Positions 22,125 through 36,663 of a stretch of 64,000 nucleotides of DNA are shown piece by piece. A program made the position numbers and the translations under genes. Position 1 is the stretch's first letter. Each line of letters starts with the position of its first letter. This DNA comes from Cichorium intybus (lineage: Eukaryota > Streptophyta > Magnoliopsida > Asterales > Asteraceae): NCBI GenBank assembly GCA_023525715.1, contig CM042014.1, forward strand, positions 19,316,063 to 19,380,062. The letters are read 5' to 3'. The notes below the pieces were generated by a model, which was given only the letters and a program-made list of their open reading frames with translations, made no database searches and was not told the origin of the DNA.

Positions 22125-23371
22125 GGCAAAATTACACTGTGGCCCAACCACGTTTCAGGTTCGGTTTTAAATGGTCCCTAAACTTTTTTTTTGGTCTTCT
22201 AGGGGTATGAACTTTAGACTGACCGGACCTTAAGGTCACTCAAGTGATATTAACCGGTTACACGCTACTTAGGTGGACTAAGTATGACACGTGGTGCTCA
22301 CTGTTGCTGAGTAAGCGCACATGTGTGCCAACCTTGAAGACCTCCTTGACGAATTCATGAGTTAACTTTGCACAAGGTTCTAAATGAGGTTGCGACGTTT
22401 CATCGCCATAAAGTACTACCATCAAGAGTAAACAATTTTGTTAGTTCACGAATTGATTTCATTCGTTTCAAAATTTCGTGAATTTCATGAATTTCAATCG
22501 GCTTGCTAATGCACAAGCCTGAATCAAGAGTAAACAGTACGCATTCGTTTCAAAATTCCGTGAATCACTCTTGTGAATTCACGAGCCTGAATCAAGAGTA
22601 AGCAGTATGCATTCGTTTCAAAATTCCGTAACTCGGAATGAAACCCTAAGGGAATTGTTGAAATTACGTAGGTATACCTTCTCTATGTGCTTGGCTTCAC
22701 GAATATCCAGATTTGCGTTTACAAAAATGAGAAGGTCGAGGACCGGATTTGCGTTTACAAAAATTGAGGGCTTGTGATCGGAAAACAGATAATTCCTCCG
22801 ATCAATGAAACTTCTGTTACAATTAGAGAGAGAAAAGAGGATCTGATTAGGTGATGGTGGAGGAGGAACTGCCCAACAATTTCTGAGTTCTAGTGAGAAG
22901 ACAAACGTTCGGGTACGCTGCAGTTCCCTACCTTCGATTGAAAGTGTAATAATCCACCACACACACACGCACAATTAAGAAGGCAAGTCCCACAAATCCG
23001 CCATTGCAGGTCTTCCCAAGTTTTTCGCCCATTAGGAATTTCTGGACATTTGACGGCTTCTTTGTGAAGGGAGAATGTAGTTTGAAGTTTTAGTCCACGA
23101 TGAACGCCCATATATTGAAGTGTAATCCCATATATTGAAGTCTATTGCCATGTAATCCCATTACAAATGACATGGACGATGACTAGGAGTGAGCTACAGG
23201 CTGATTGAGATGCTGAAGAGGATGTTCACCGGATGACCCCTTCGATTGATGCAAAAGGGTGTTTTAAATACTAACATGTAAACTTCATAACCTTAGAAGG
23301 CCAAAAAAAAAAGTTCAGAGACCTTTTAAAACCAAATCTGAAACGTTGTTGGGCTACAGTGTAATTTTGCC
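22125..23371. mobile_element. Mutator-like element with perfect 9-bp TSD
   Basis: A 1247-bp element starting ggcaaaattacactgtggcc, with the inverted counterpart ending at 23371. The TIRs are about 100-110 bp. The flanks are identical 9-mers, ttttacaaa at 22116-22124 and 23372-23380, diagnostic of a MULE. No transposase frame is present. Inside, a segment with caagagtaaacagtacgcattcg occurs twice (about 22518-22564 and 22586-22632). The minus-strand frames at 22618-23111 have no recognised domain and may be captured sequence. Confidence 0.85.
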
Positions 23372-23464
23372 TTTTACAAATGGTCCAAATGCTTTCAAAA
23401 ATATACCATAAAAGGCGATTTTTTGTATGAATGGTCTTTTAAGGTTGAAAAACTTTGTACCAAT

Positions 23465-23745
23465 GGTTCTTAGACTTCACGGTATGGTGTACTAAATTTT
23501 CATCGGCATCTATGTGGACTTGTGATGCCGTCGGCATCACCACCTTGTGATGTCGGCATTGGTTTTCATTGGTGTTGGGTTGCCGATGGAAAAGCTTCTT
23601 CCCTCTTGCCTCCGTGTCTCTCTTTTATCTCTTCTTCTTTAGCGGCATCCACCCCTCGACGAATCTTCTTTTCTCTCCTGCCCCTCTTTCTCCTTTGCTG
23701 ATGTGTATAGGATACCGTCGGTATCAATACCTTTCAGCCTTTTGA
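23465..23745 (+). repeat. Dispersed repeat family A, copy 2
   Basis: Second copy of the repeat at 7391-7690, with the same order of gccgtcggcatcacc, a CT-rich run, gcggcatccacccct and cttcttttctctc. Confidence 0.6.
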
Positions 23746-25094
<1,349 letters not shown>

Positions 25095-25102
25095 TACTGA
25101 AA

Positions 25103-28100
25103 CAGGGCCGTTTCAAGCTATTTTGGGGCCCGGGGCAAAATAGAAACAGGGGCCCCTAAAATTTTTTTTTAATAAAAGAGGGCGGCACCTCCGAAATTTT
25201 TTATTAATCGAAAATGTTATTACAATTGAAGGCTGTGGATTCCCCACCTATGAAAAGAAAAAAGGCTATGAGACATGCCTCATGAGCCAAACAACCTAAC
25301 AACTACATATTACAATAAAATAAAATAAAATAACAAACTAAAACTAAAGTTTACATTTTTGAGCTTTCTTAGATGCAAAATCATCAATAATAGTATCAAT
25401 ATCAATGCCGTCTAACATATTTTTCTCAATGCATAACATAGCCAACCCATTTAATCTTTCTTGTGACATTGATGATCTCAATTAGTTTTTTAATAATTTT
25501 AATTTTGAAAAGCTTCTTTCGGCCGATGCTACGGTAACGGGTATAGTTAATAAAATTCGATATGCAATTGAAGCATTTGGATAAAAACCCTTTTTTAATA
25601 AACTCTAAAATTTCAAATGCGGACATAACCACATTTGGCAAAGTCATTTGCAACACTTTGAGTTCCGCAAACAAATCATTTAAGTCTACATCACACATGT
25701 TTTTATGAGAAAACTTGCTTGCGAAATTAGTACAACTTTTTTTAAGTTCAATATCATCTGATGACTTTAATTTTTTTGAATTATATAAAAAACCAAAAAT
25801 ATTTTCGAATGTTGTTATTTGCTCAAATCTAGCTTCTAATGAAGTAATTGCCATATCAACAACAACCAAAAAATACTCAACTCTAAATGATTCCTCGGGT
25901 GATTCAAATTCATGTTCATCTTTATTATTAATTTCATCAAATTGTTTTTTTCTAGTAACACGCCCTTTTTTTGGAAACATAGGTTCAACATCCATATCAA
26001 ATGCAATAGCTTTGGGCATTATCTATACTAGTGGCAAAACCATCATTTCTGTACTTTTTAAAAAATGTCATGATATCTTTTAATAGATCAATGGTGGCAT
26101 CAAGACAAATAGTTTTAGTTTGCAACTTTTTACTAACCATATTAATAGAAAATAAAATATCATACCAAATCACCATACCAAGTAAAAATTCATAACTTTC
26201 GATAGCACTAACTAAACTTTCGGCTTCACTTTTTGATAATGCATCATCACATGATTCACCTAATGCTATCAATGCATCCCTTATTTGAGGAGCTTGATAT
26301 CTAATAGCTTTTACACTTTTAATGCGACTCTCCCAACGTGTATTACATAATGATTTTACGGTTAAATTAGAAACATTATCAAGTAATATTTTCCATCTTT
26401 TAGTAGAGCTGGAAAATAACACATATATACGTTGCACAATTCCAAAAAATGAAATAGCCTTAGCACAAGAATGTGACATATCACTAACCGTAAGGTTAAG
26501 ACTATGACAAGCACAAGGCATATAAAATGCTCTCGGATTAATATCAAGTACTAGTTTTTTAACCCCACGATGTTTTCCTTTCATATTAGAACCATTATCA
26601 TAACCTTGTCCTCTTACATCATCAATATTAAGACCAATTGATTTAATTGCATCTTTTAACACATTAAAAAGTCCTAAACCCGAGGTATCATCTACCTTTA
26701 AAAATTCTAAAAAATATTCTTCAACTTTTATTATGTTACTACACATGTTCACACATCGAATAATTAGAGTCATTTGTTCTTGATGGTTAACATCCGGTGT
26801 ACAATCAAGAATTATAGAAAAATATTTTGCTTCTTTAATAACTTAAATTATAGAACTCCTAACATTTTCGGCTAAAATAGAAATTAGTTCATTTTGAATT
26901 GTGGAGCCTAAATAATGATAATGAATTTCATGATTTTCTATACGCCTAACATGATCTTGCATCACAACATCATATTCCGTCATACTTTGAATTACACCCA
27001 AAAAATTACCATTACATTCTTGAAAAAGTTTTTCATTAGAACCACGAAAAGCCAAATTATATTTTGATAAGAATTTAATTGCGGCAACTATTCTTTTTAA
27101 AACTTGTCTCCAACGTTATTTCTCAATATTAATTTGATGTTGTAAATTATTATCAATTGTTTTATTAGTATCCAATTTTAGTTTTAGTTCATCCCAATAA
27201 TTCATACAAATAAAATGTTGGATACTATTTTCATGTTCTTTAAGTCTAACAAAAAGGTGTTTTCAATCGTTAAATCCATCATTCGCTAAAGAACCTTTAA
27301 TATTATTATTATTAGATTTAAACAACTTACAACAAAAACAAAATATTTTATCAACTTTTTTTGAGTAAACTAGCCAATTTCGATCACTCGTCTCTCCATT
27401 ATCATATTTTCTAGTATAAGAAGCATAGGTAAAATGTCTAGATATTTTATCTCTAGGATAATCAAAATTTGATTCTCTTATTGGTCCTTTTTCAATCAAA
27501 ATATCTCTTAATTTGTTATCAAGATTTTCCCAATTTATAGGATCATAAATATCTAAAGGCGGAATAAATTGCTCAATTTTATTTTCATTCCCATGTGCGA
27601 CATTATCATCTTCATAATTGTTATTCTCATTTTCAATATTAACATCTTCATGTGTGACATTTTCATCTACATTATTGTTAATTTCATCATCAATAGTGAC
27701 ATTTTCATGTGTAATGTTGTCGGATTTATTTGCTCCATTTTCTTGTTCATTTAAAACATTAGAACTAGAAGATCCTAGTTTTTTTATAAACTTATTCATG
27801 GATCCTTTTTGTTTTTCTATTGATTGTTCAATTTTTTGTTTTTTTTTTTCCTTTTTTCATTTCCCGACATATATTTTCTAGGCAACATTTCAAAGTTCAA
27901 CTAAACAGATGTGAAAAGAAAGGAAAAAAGTGGGAACATAGAAGGTGAGAAACTACCTGCAATGCTAATGAAGAATCCGATCAACAAATCTGAATGCCAA
28001 TGAAGAATCCGATAAACAAACCTGGAACATGAATCATAAACTGTAATTCTGTAAACAATTAAACAACAGCCAACAAAATAAATTAATAATCACTTAGAGA

Positions 28101-29061
28101 TTAGTCGATTAAAGAGAAAATAAATAAATTAATAATCACTTAGAGATTAGTCGATTAACAATTTGGGAAGATGCGCTCCAATTGTCCAATCCATTAAACT
28201 TTAATTTTCTTGAAAGAAAGAATAAAAACGAATTTCTAATATATATTTTAGACGTAAAAATTGTGCTGGATTAACGGATTGGATAAAGGGTCGAAGGACT
28301 CGAAACCGTTTACTTTTAGTCGAAATGATCTAATAACGAATTAAAAATTGGTATTTTTTAATACAAGCTGATTCGACAGCATCTCTTTGTTCGTCTTTTA
28401 ATTTTGTGAATGAGTAATGTATGATATATGATTGAAATATTGATTACAACACATACTATCAATTGATTGAAATTTTTTTTACAGAAACTAACATACCCAA
28501 ACCCAAGAATCGATTGAGTTTCCTCTGTTGTAAATCAAGCTCGATTCCAAAAATCAGAATTGCCGGATTGAGCGTTTATCAGAAATCAGAATTGTCGGAT
28601 TGAGAGTTTGAGATGCCGGTCGGATTGAACTATACCGATGGAAAGCGATTAGAGAGGGAATCACCGAATCAGGGAATTAAAATCGAGAGAGTAATGAAAT
28701 CAGAATCGAGAAGAGAATTGAAATAAGAAATAGAATCAATTACCGTTTGAGAAGATGCCGCCTATGGACGGATTAAGCGCCGATGGAAAGTGAATTCCAT
28801 GCCTAGGACGTCGATCACACAGAATGAAGGATCTTAGACTTTTAGTTTACGTAATTTTGCTTGCCTTTCCTGATTTTCTCAAACTTTTTGGGCTTTGTTA
28901 TATCAAAAAAAAAATTTGGGCCCTTTTCTTATATCAAAATATTTTTGGGCCTTAAAACTTATATAAGGGATCTATAAAGGGGGCCTACAAATTTGGGGGC
29001 CCTAGGAATTTGGGGGCCCGGAGCGGTCGACCACATTGCCCATGCTCACGCTACGGCCCTG
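25103..29061 (-). mobile_element. hAT transposon with decayed transposase
   Basis: A 3959-bp element with ends cagggccgt on both sides (plus at 25103, inverted at 29061), each followed by GC-rich subterminal runs of ggggcccgg type. The flanks are tactgaaa (25095-25102) and taccgaaa (29062-29069), a 7/8 match to the 8-bp hAT target duplication. The transposase is on the minus strand and broken. A short tandem duplication (aataatcacttagagattag, at about 28090 and 28135) lies in the 5' region. Confidence 0.9.
25344..27850 (-). pseudogene. hAT transposase, TTF-type zinc finger/DUF4371 class, broken
   Basis: Minus-strand blocks in family order: a TTF-type zinc-finger region (27799-27263: RDKISRHFTYASYTRKYDNG, KIFCFCCKLFKS); a DUF4371 region (27055-26843); the RNase H-fold core (26773-26000: GQGYDNGSNMKGKHRG, YMPCACHSLNLTVSD); and a C-terminal dimerisation part read in two frames (25520-25344: ASAERSFSKLKLLKN, then RLNGLAMLCIEKNMLDGIDI). 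Frameshifts near 27840 (A run), 27255, 26010 and 25590 and in-frame stops near 27115 and 26840 inactivate it. Related ZMYM1-like or TTF-type HAT-dimerisation proteins are often annotated as host genes, but this copy is a transposon remnant. Confidence 0.85.
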
Positions 29062-29069
29062 TACCGAAA

Positions 29070-30929
29070 CTATACATGGGCTTTTAGTGTTCCATTTAGC
29101 TAGATTTAATAATGTAACAAGATTAAATGACCTTTTTGTAAGAATTACGAAAATACAAACCAACGTAAATTTTGAACTAAAATGTTTACATTGATTGGCA
29201 ATCAAATCACTACAAAGAAAGAATTTCTAACAAAGCTAAATCCGTTGCAACATTCTTTACCGGAATTTGTTAGACACAGATTGCCGACGGAAACAAAGGC
29301 AAAACTATCTTTGCTATAAGTATGTCCATAGACGTCTTTGGTTTTCAAAACGTCAAAATGCGTTCATTGAATACATATAAAATGTTTTAATTTGTATTAA
29401 TTTTTAAATATTAAAATTAGTATAACTTTTTTTTATATAAATAACAATCATATATAAAATAATTATAATTGATATTAATGGTATATAATAAAAAATGATA
29501 ATTTGTATATTAATAAAATAAATATAATTATTATTAGTTAAAAAGTAAAATCATTATACAATCATTTATATTATAGTTATATAAGTAAAAAAGTTGGTAT
29601 AATAATAATTAGAGGATAAGAGTTAGAAATCAAAAGGAGTATAATTAGTCAAACCAATATTATACTAATTTGATTTTCTCAATTTTTTATTGAAAAACGA
29701 TCAACGTGATTGACTAAATTTTTTTCGCGCATGCTATTTAATCCGTTATTACTTTAATATAGCTTAAAAAAGTCATATTTATACGCTGATTAGTTGCGTA
29801 TACAGAGTTTGATACAGATTATACCTTTTGGATAGTCAAATCTGGATGGATGTATACCGTCGCCCGAAAGGGGAGGGAACACTAAAAGACGACCGCAAAA
29901 AGATGCAAATACTGGCGCCAAGCGGGAAGATTGCTGTTTACTAATTTCAAGTCACTGACAGGTACCCGTTTTCACGAATCCATCTTTGATTTTTAAATAA
30001 GTTTTTATGCTTTTCTTGTCGATGTTTACACAAATTCAAATCGTCGTGCAAGACCTCTGAGATTTAGGGTTTACGCGTTTCATCGTTCTATATCCAATCA
30101 GGTAAGAGTAATATGGAGCTTTTTTATTTTATTTTATTTTTATTACAATTATCTGATGTGTATCTCAGTATCTTCCACATCTGATTTCTCTTATATAAAT
30201 TTTGTATCAGTGATTGATTGCTAAATAATAGTATTGATGGTCGTATTTAGCTTAGGTTTGATTTGATTTTGCAATCGCTATGGAGATACTGGATTTGCCA
30301 TATGTTGCGTTTCTTGTACTTGTTTAGAAGCCTATCGAATATGTATTTCAATGTTAAACAATCGTTCATTCCAACTTCTTGGTGATAGAATCGTCTGTAT
30401 CAGTTAGATCATAAAATCACCTTTAACATCTTTAATTATAAAACCTAGATATTCACTTCCGACCACCTGACAATGGTGATGAAGAAATTTAATTGAGAAC
30501 CTTCTAGTGTGAGGTTCTTCGCAAAAACAGTAACACAAAATGATATCCGTCTTGTGATAACTGTAAAACATGCTGGAAGCCAAATTAATTGGGATATCCC
30601 TTGCACAAAACAATGGCTCCCGATAAATTATATTATTTGAAAGCTGTTTGAAAATACATACATGTATCAGAAAGCAAAAAAAAGAACCTAGTCTTTCATC
30701 CGTAAATGGCTAACCGGTAAAAGAATGGCTAACTGGGAAATGAAATGAAATGAAATAATGATAAATAAAAATCTTGCATCAAATTCTCTCTGCTAAGTTA
30801 CATATGTCACCTCGTTAAAACATGGACACGACAGATTGTTGCACAACAACTGGTTAGTCTCTAACATAAAATTCCTATGGCAATTCTTTAACCTGGAGCT
30901 TTATATTTGTTTAATAATTCACAGCTCAT
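29070..30929. other. Intergenic downstream of ROS1-like gene
   Basis: AT-rich to 29800. At about 29880-30110 the DNA is GC-richer, with a ggcgccaagcggg segment (E2F-site-like) and two exon-like ends followed by GT (caatcag|gtaagag at 30102). It looks like the untranslated first exon of a plus-strand gene, but no coding exon follows. The 3' UTR of the minus-strand ROS1-like gene lies below 30930. Confidence 0.35.
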
Positions 30930-33900
30930 TTATTTTCCTTCGTTCTTTATTTTAATCAACTTACTTGCTGGCAAGTGCAACCTAGCCATTAGAGGTCTAG
31001 GAGCCCTAGTTTCCCGATCAAATCCTCTCACACAAACAAATCCTTTCCAAAAGCAGTATTGAATTCCCTGAGTAGATAGCCCTAGTAAAAAAAACAAGCT
31101 TTTCTCGTTATTTTTAAATTAAAAACACATGTCAACTTTAAATTAGGTTTATAAGCTTGTACCCTTAAAGATTGTTGACACAGAAGTCCCAAAGTAGACT
31201 GTTCGTCTTGGCAAATTCCAAATCCATGCCCTTGGAACATCAATAGGCTTCAAGCTTGATGCATGATCTGCAAACATCTGAATAACACACATACATGAAT
31301 GACATGAGCATGATACGAATAATAAGTAATTTGGAATTAAAAAATGTATACATATATATATCTTTACCTCATTAACTTGGAAATATGTGCCATTGAGTGG
31401 AAAGCTCCCTCGCATTGCTGTTCTACATGGTATCTGTTATGAAAGTAGTTAATAACTAGTTGATAAAACTTACTTTTGTTTATAGTTACAGTATGTACTC
31501 ACTAGAATAGTTCCTCTAACCACTTGTGAATTAGCTTCCTTTATGCTGTTGCATGAAAAACATGTCTTTTTATCACACAATGTGCCTGATTCCTTGCCCG
31601 AACATTCTCTTTCAGGTGGCTGTACTGAATTTGGAGTTTCACCCGGTGTCCATATCGCCAGAAGGTAGGGACTCGGGTCATCAGGTTCCCTTTTTTCAAA
31701 CTGAAAACAATAGAAAATTTGAAGTTAGTAGGTAACATATAGTCACGTATCAAAGGAATGCTTAGTAACAAAATCACTAACCCCTTCTAGAAGCCGATGT
31801 GAATCCGGAAGTTCATACCTGTGTATGATACAAAATTAGAATTGTCAGTTGTCCTTATTTTAAGAAGTGTTTTTTAGTACTTACACTTGATGCTCTGTTC
31901 TTAGGCGGCTAACATCTTTGAGTTTAGGTGTAGGGATGTAAGCAGCATTAGGACTCAATGCAACTAATGCTTTTGACATATTTTCTTGAAGCTCTTTGTT
32001 GTCTTGCATTATGTTCTGTAAACTGTTTGTGAATTCTTCGATGTTGAGTTTAATACTTGGTATTTCATCAGAATCTTCATAGTAGTGATCCTCAATGTCA
32101 CTTAATGATACTTCTGTGGGTTCTGGCTCAGGTGTTGTTGGTTCTTCAATGATTGGCTCACAATTCTTCTCACTTTTATTGAAGTCATTCTCAATTTGAG
32201 GCAATGGCATAGGCGTAATAACCACATTTGGTGTTGGATCTGTTGGAATAGGAGCATTTGTAGTAACCATCTTTTTCTCTTCTGGACCTGGTAAGGCAAG
32301 CCTTGCACTGTGCCATATAAATGTCAGTCATATTAATTAATATATTTACTAATTCACCTATATGAAATAGTTTATGTACCTTGCAAAAGCACTTGCAAAG
32401 TGTCTGCACTCAGCTCTCATTGGACAAGCATTACAGTTTGGTTTACTCTTTGTGCAAAAAACCTTTCCGAATGTAATCATCTGGTAGTGTAGCTCGTATC
32501 TGTCAAACAACCACCACATATTGGTCACTAAAGCTAGCATCTTTTTATTTTTATGTATAAGTGTCGGGATAAGTGTTGGTTACAGTGTCAACTGATCCAG
32601 TTTGCACAGTCTAGGCCAAAGATATTTCTGAATGGAATCCAACACTGGATACATCTCCAGCAGATGTAGTTGGAGAGATTCTGGTAGTGGTTGTAGAGGA
32701 ACCCACCCCAGTCTCACTGCTATCCTCCCAACGTTTGTGTCCACCTGGATGAATTTTAAACTCGTGTCAATTTTGTAAGAATTTTATTGTTTTTTAAGTT
32801 TTTAAAATTGGCTTACAGGGAACGCAAGATGGTGAAGTGTTAATAGGCGTACACATTCCACACTTTTCAGCCCCAATCCTCGAAAACTCAGTAAGTAATC
32901 CCTTCAATACAAAAGATTTTATGAATTGAGTAAATGTAAAGATTATAAACTGGATCTGGTTTGCTTACTTTGCTTTGTCAGGTGGCGCGTCTCTTAACCA
33001 TTCCAGGTCAATCTTCCCGTGATCTCTCACCAGGCGGTTAAGAAAATCCTTCATCCTATCAGCTAATAGATTGTTCATTCCACGTTCCTTGATAACATCA
33101 GAAATCTCATTGATTGGAGCATGTCTGAATGCTTCATAATCAATCGAATCTCTTGCATCATTGCTTTTTTCTTTCTTTTCACCATTGGATACTGCTTCCT
33201 TTCTCAAGCTGTCCCAGTTCATTGCTCTATTTCTTTCCTCCTCAGCTAGTCGCTTTTTTTCCTTAGACGTATTTGCCCCTGCCCCACTTTGTGCTTCTCG
33301 AGAATCATTTTGCTCCTTTGAGTTTTCTTCAACTTTCACCGGTATTTCTTCTAGAATGATGGATTCTTGTTTTTGGGCACCATTTTCAATTCCTTCTAGA
33401 ACGACGGATTCTTGTTTTTGGGCACCAGTTTCACCATGTCCAGTTGCTACATCTTCTGCTTCTGAGTTTGACGTAATATCAACAATTGGAATGGCTACGC
33501 AATCTTCGGATGCTGATTCCTTTATATTTTCATGACATATTATGACGTCTTTTTCTTCTGCTACTTCTACAGGTCTTTCACATGCCCCATCTTGGCAGCT
33601 AGTTTTAACGGGGAATTTTGCTGCAAGAGCCATGAAGGCAGAACTGCGTGCATTGTTTAAAAAAAAAAGTTACCAATTCATTCCTATTTCTATTATACTC
33701 TAAAGGTACTCAGACAACAAAAATACATGAAGTTCACCTGGAAAGATGATCTGAAACATTCTGTGTGAGAAATACACCAATGACCGAGTCAACTACAGAT
33801 CCTTTCCATCTTGAAAATCGTCTATCTCCTTGAACAAGATGCATACGAGCAATGAAGGAGTCAGAGCGTCCACGAAACACGCGTCGTTCATTTTCCCACC

Positions 33901-36663
33901 ATTCTTCTTTATCTTTGTCGAGTGTCTCACTGCCCTCGCTCCCAGTCCCTTCCTTCCCCATTAATAACCTCCAAAGCCTGTCGGTTTCCGGATCCAGGTC
34001 AACTTTAGGACGTTGACTTCGTTTCTTAATAGGCTCAAAGGGAACAATGGCATTACTCCCTCTATACACAACAAGCTCATTTTCACTCACCCCTTTCCTG
34101 TTGTCATCAGAGATATGCAGATGCTCTAGCTTATATGCTACATAATCAACCGAAGCTTCTCCTTTCGCAGCCCACCATCGACTATACGCACGCTGCTTCT
34201 TGTCTAATAAAGTAGCAGGGTAAGCTATAACCCCGTATTTAAAACCGTCTTTTGCTGGAACAGGTGTATGGAATTGTAATCTTTCTGGTTGGTACTGGCA
34301 GTTGAGGTTGACTTTTTGACCGCAACAATGAAGTAGCTGCATCACTGACCCGTTTCCATACATGCCATTCATTTGACTTGGGTTTTCTGTAGAAGAAGCT
34401 TGAAACCCACCTTGGATCTTTATCTTCTTGTGATTTTCCAAGAAAATGTTGCGATTATGAGCACGTTGTGCAACTCCTAGCAACAGTTTCTGGTACAAGA
34501 GTAACGAATCCATGGCATGACTCTGTCGCTTGATGCCTCTTCTTTCATCCAAACTGATTAATTTTGGTTGGTGGATTTTTTGAAGGTTTGTAGGAACCGT
34601 TACCGTATTATACCCGTTTTCCCGTGGACTCATGTTCATGTTTCTTGCAATCATGTTTAAAGCATTGTGTGTTGGTTTAGCTATTGGCACGTGTACCACA
34701 GGCAATGGTATGTAACAGTTGCTTCCTTGTTCTGTAACTTGAGGATTGGCATCCAAGTCAAAGTTGAGCTTTTTTTTGCATGATTTGACCGGGTCATTGT
34801 CAATGCGTTTCTTTCGTACATATTTTCTTTTCCCTACACTTGCCCCTGGGGTTTTTTGTTGTGTTTCTGAATTATTGACACCCTTTTTCCTCACGTACTT
34901 CCTTTTTACTCGGGTCTCACCGGGAGTAGTGACAGTTTTTGGATTCTTTTTAGGCTTTTGTGGTTTAATCACCTGTGGGCGGTGTTTTCTTCTTCTTGTG
35001 GGCGTCTTTTGATGAGGTGTCTTGCTCAAGTCTTCCGGAACAATATGTTGTTTCTGTGTTGTTGAAACTGCAGAAGGCGGAGTCTCCCCATTCGTCTCTT
35101 CACTGTGAGATTTGAGATTTTCTGGTGCCAGTTGGCAGTCATTATGCTTAGCTGGCGTGATAGGAGCAAACGGGAAAGAATCGGTAATGGTAGAGTTGGC
35201 TGGTTTATCTGTGGGGAAAAAAACAGTTTAAATTCTTGATGGAGGTATATTGCTAATGGACTGTTATTTCATATATTCGTCTGATTATAAAAGAAACAAG
35301 TTGGTTTATATTTGTTTGAATTGTAATGTTGTTAATATACTAGGCGATGAACGAGTCTTCTCATATCATCATAAGTGAAGAGGTAAAACCAATATGCAAA
35401 CAAATTGTGTAAAAGACAATACAGTAGGTTTGAAACTTTGACATCAATATCCACATATCTGAATCTGTGTTCGAGCTTTTGGGTAAATATGTCCATGTAG
35501 TATATCGAAATTAATATAATTTTTAATGTAGCAAAAGTTGCTAGGTGCCAGTTCGGTTTTCTTATTGGTGTTTAGTCAGCCCAGTCAGGGAATCGGATTA
35601 CTTAAATTGTAAAACAATTTAGTATAGGAAACTCAAACACGACGTACAAGGAAAAGGTTTGAGACATTTTCAACATGGATATTGTAGACATGTTTTTAAT
35701 AACAAAATTAAGAGATGTAATGTTACAAAAAAGAAGTCATTAAGTGAAATTATTATCAAATTTTAAACATATGGTTTATCATATTTAAAGACAGGCCGAC
35801 CCAAAGTTATTACTTTGGCCTTTTGGACCCACCAAATATTTTAAAAGTCCGTCGGCAATCGGCTTCCTGGAATGATTTTTACAACAAAGATAATTCTTGT
35901 AATTTGATTTATCTAAAATCCGAAACTAATAACAAAATTGCTCACCTTTTGAGGCGTCTCCACTACCGATGAAGTTGTTTAAATTGAACCTTTGGGTTTG
36001 TTGACTTCCAGGCGTAGAAGACGAAGTAGATCTCCTACTAGTGTCTTGCAAAAGGATTCCTTTGTTTTGTGCTTCATTTGAAGTCTTGGAACAAACAATA
36101 GATGCCAAATGATTGCACTTCCAATTTGCAGGGTCATTTGTTTTAATGTACGACACTAGGGTTGTCCCTTGGTTTTCATCAGGGCTTGTGTTCAATTTCC
36201 CCTTCACTGTATCAACTGTCTCTTCTTTCAACAAACCAGTGTACATCCCAAGCAGATCCTGCCAATTATCGGTTTCCGATGTATTTTTTTGCATGCCATC
36301 CGGAATTGTACTCGACTTCTCGGTTATAACCTTTTCTGGAGTCACAGGAATCCATGAATTGCTACTTTCGCCAATTCCATTCCTGTGAGGAAATGGGTTT
36401 CCTGGAATTACCGGTTTCCCATCATTGACGTTTTGGACCATACCATCCTTTTGTAAAAGCGTCCCTTCCTTGTTTGTACTCGATGGAATCGGCTTTCTTG
36501 GATCCGCCATGATATCACCATTTCCCCCTGAAGTTATCGTAGTACAGGAATCCTGATTACATCCAATTTCACTGTCACGTGGAATAGGCATTCCACGAGC
36601 CACAGAACTCAATGAACCACCATTTCCATGCTTTGGGATTGGCAAACCCCTCTCAAACTTCAT
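30930..36663 (-). CDS. ROS1-like: ROS1/DEMETER-family 5-methylcytosine DNA glycosylase-lyase, 1406 aa
   Basis: Twelve exons, all with in-phase GT-AG borders: 36663-35946, 35208-33738, 33643-32969, 32901-32817, 32744-32584, 32499-32380, 32307-31885, 31818-31782, 31700-31503, 31433-31368, 31277-31163, 31081-30930. A basic linker (RRRKHRPQVIKPQKPKK) falls at about 306-330. The glycosylase is in two parts: domain A to about 730 (VIGVFLTQNVSDHLS), then the HhH-GPD part with catalytic Lys967 (LGLKSVECVRLL) and Asp985 (FPVDTNVGR). The cluster cysteines 1052, 1059, 1062 and 1068 follow (CTKSKPNCNACPMRAEC). The C-terminal permuted-CXXC/RRM-like domain runs to SKLIKIKNEGK. This enzyme class excises 5-methylcytosine and starts base-excision demethylation in the nucleus. 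Its length is close to ROS1 (1393). A frame ending at 31149 is readthrough into the last intron, not a truncation. Confidence 0.95.

Noticed and set aside
25344..27850. Host zinc-finger MYM-type gene
   Set aside because: Multiple frameshifts and stops, and it is bounded by hAT termini with an 8-bp duplication.
31149..31163. Apparent premature C-terminus of the ROS1-like protein (KGTSL then stop)
   Set aside because: The GT donor at 31162 and the last exon at 31081-30930 give the conserved C-terminus, so the stop is intronic.
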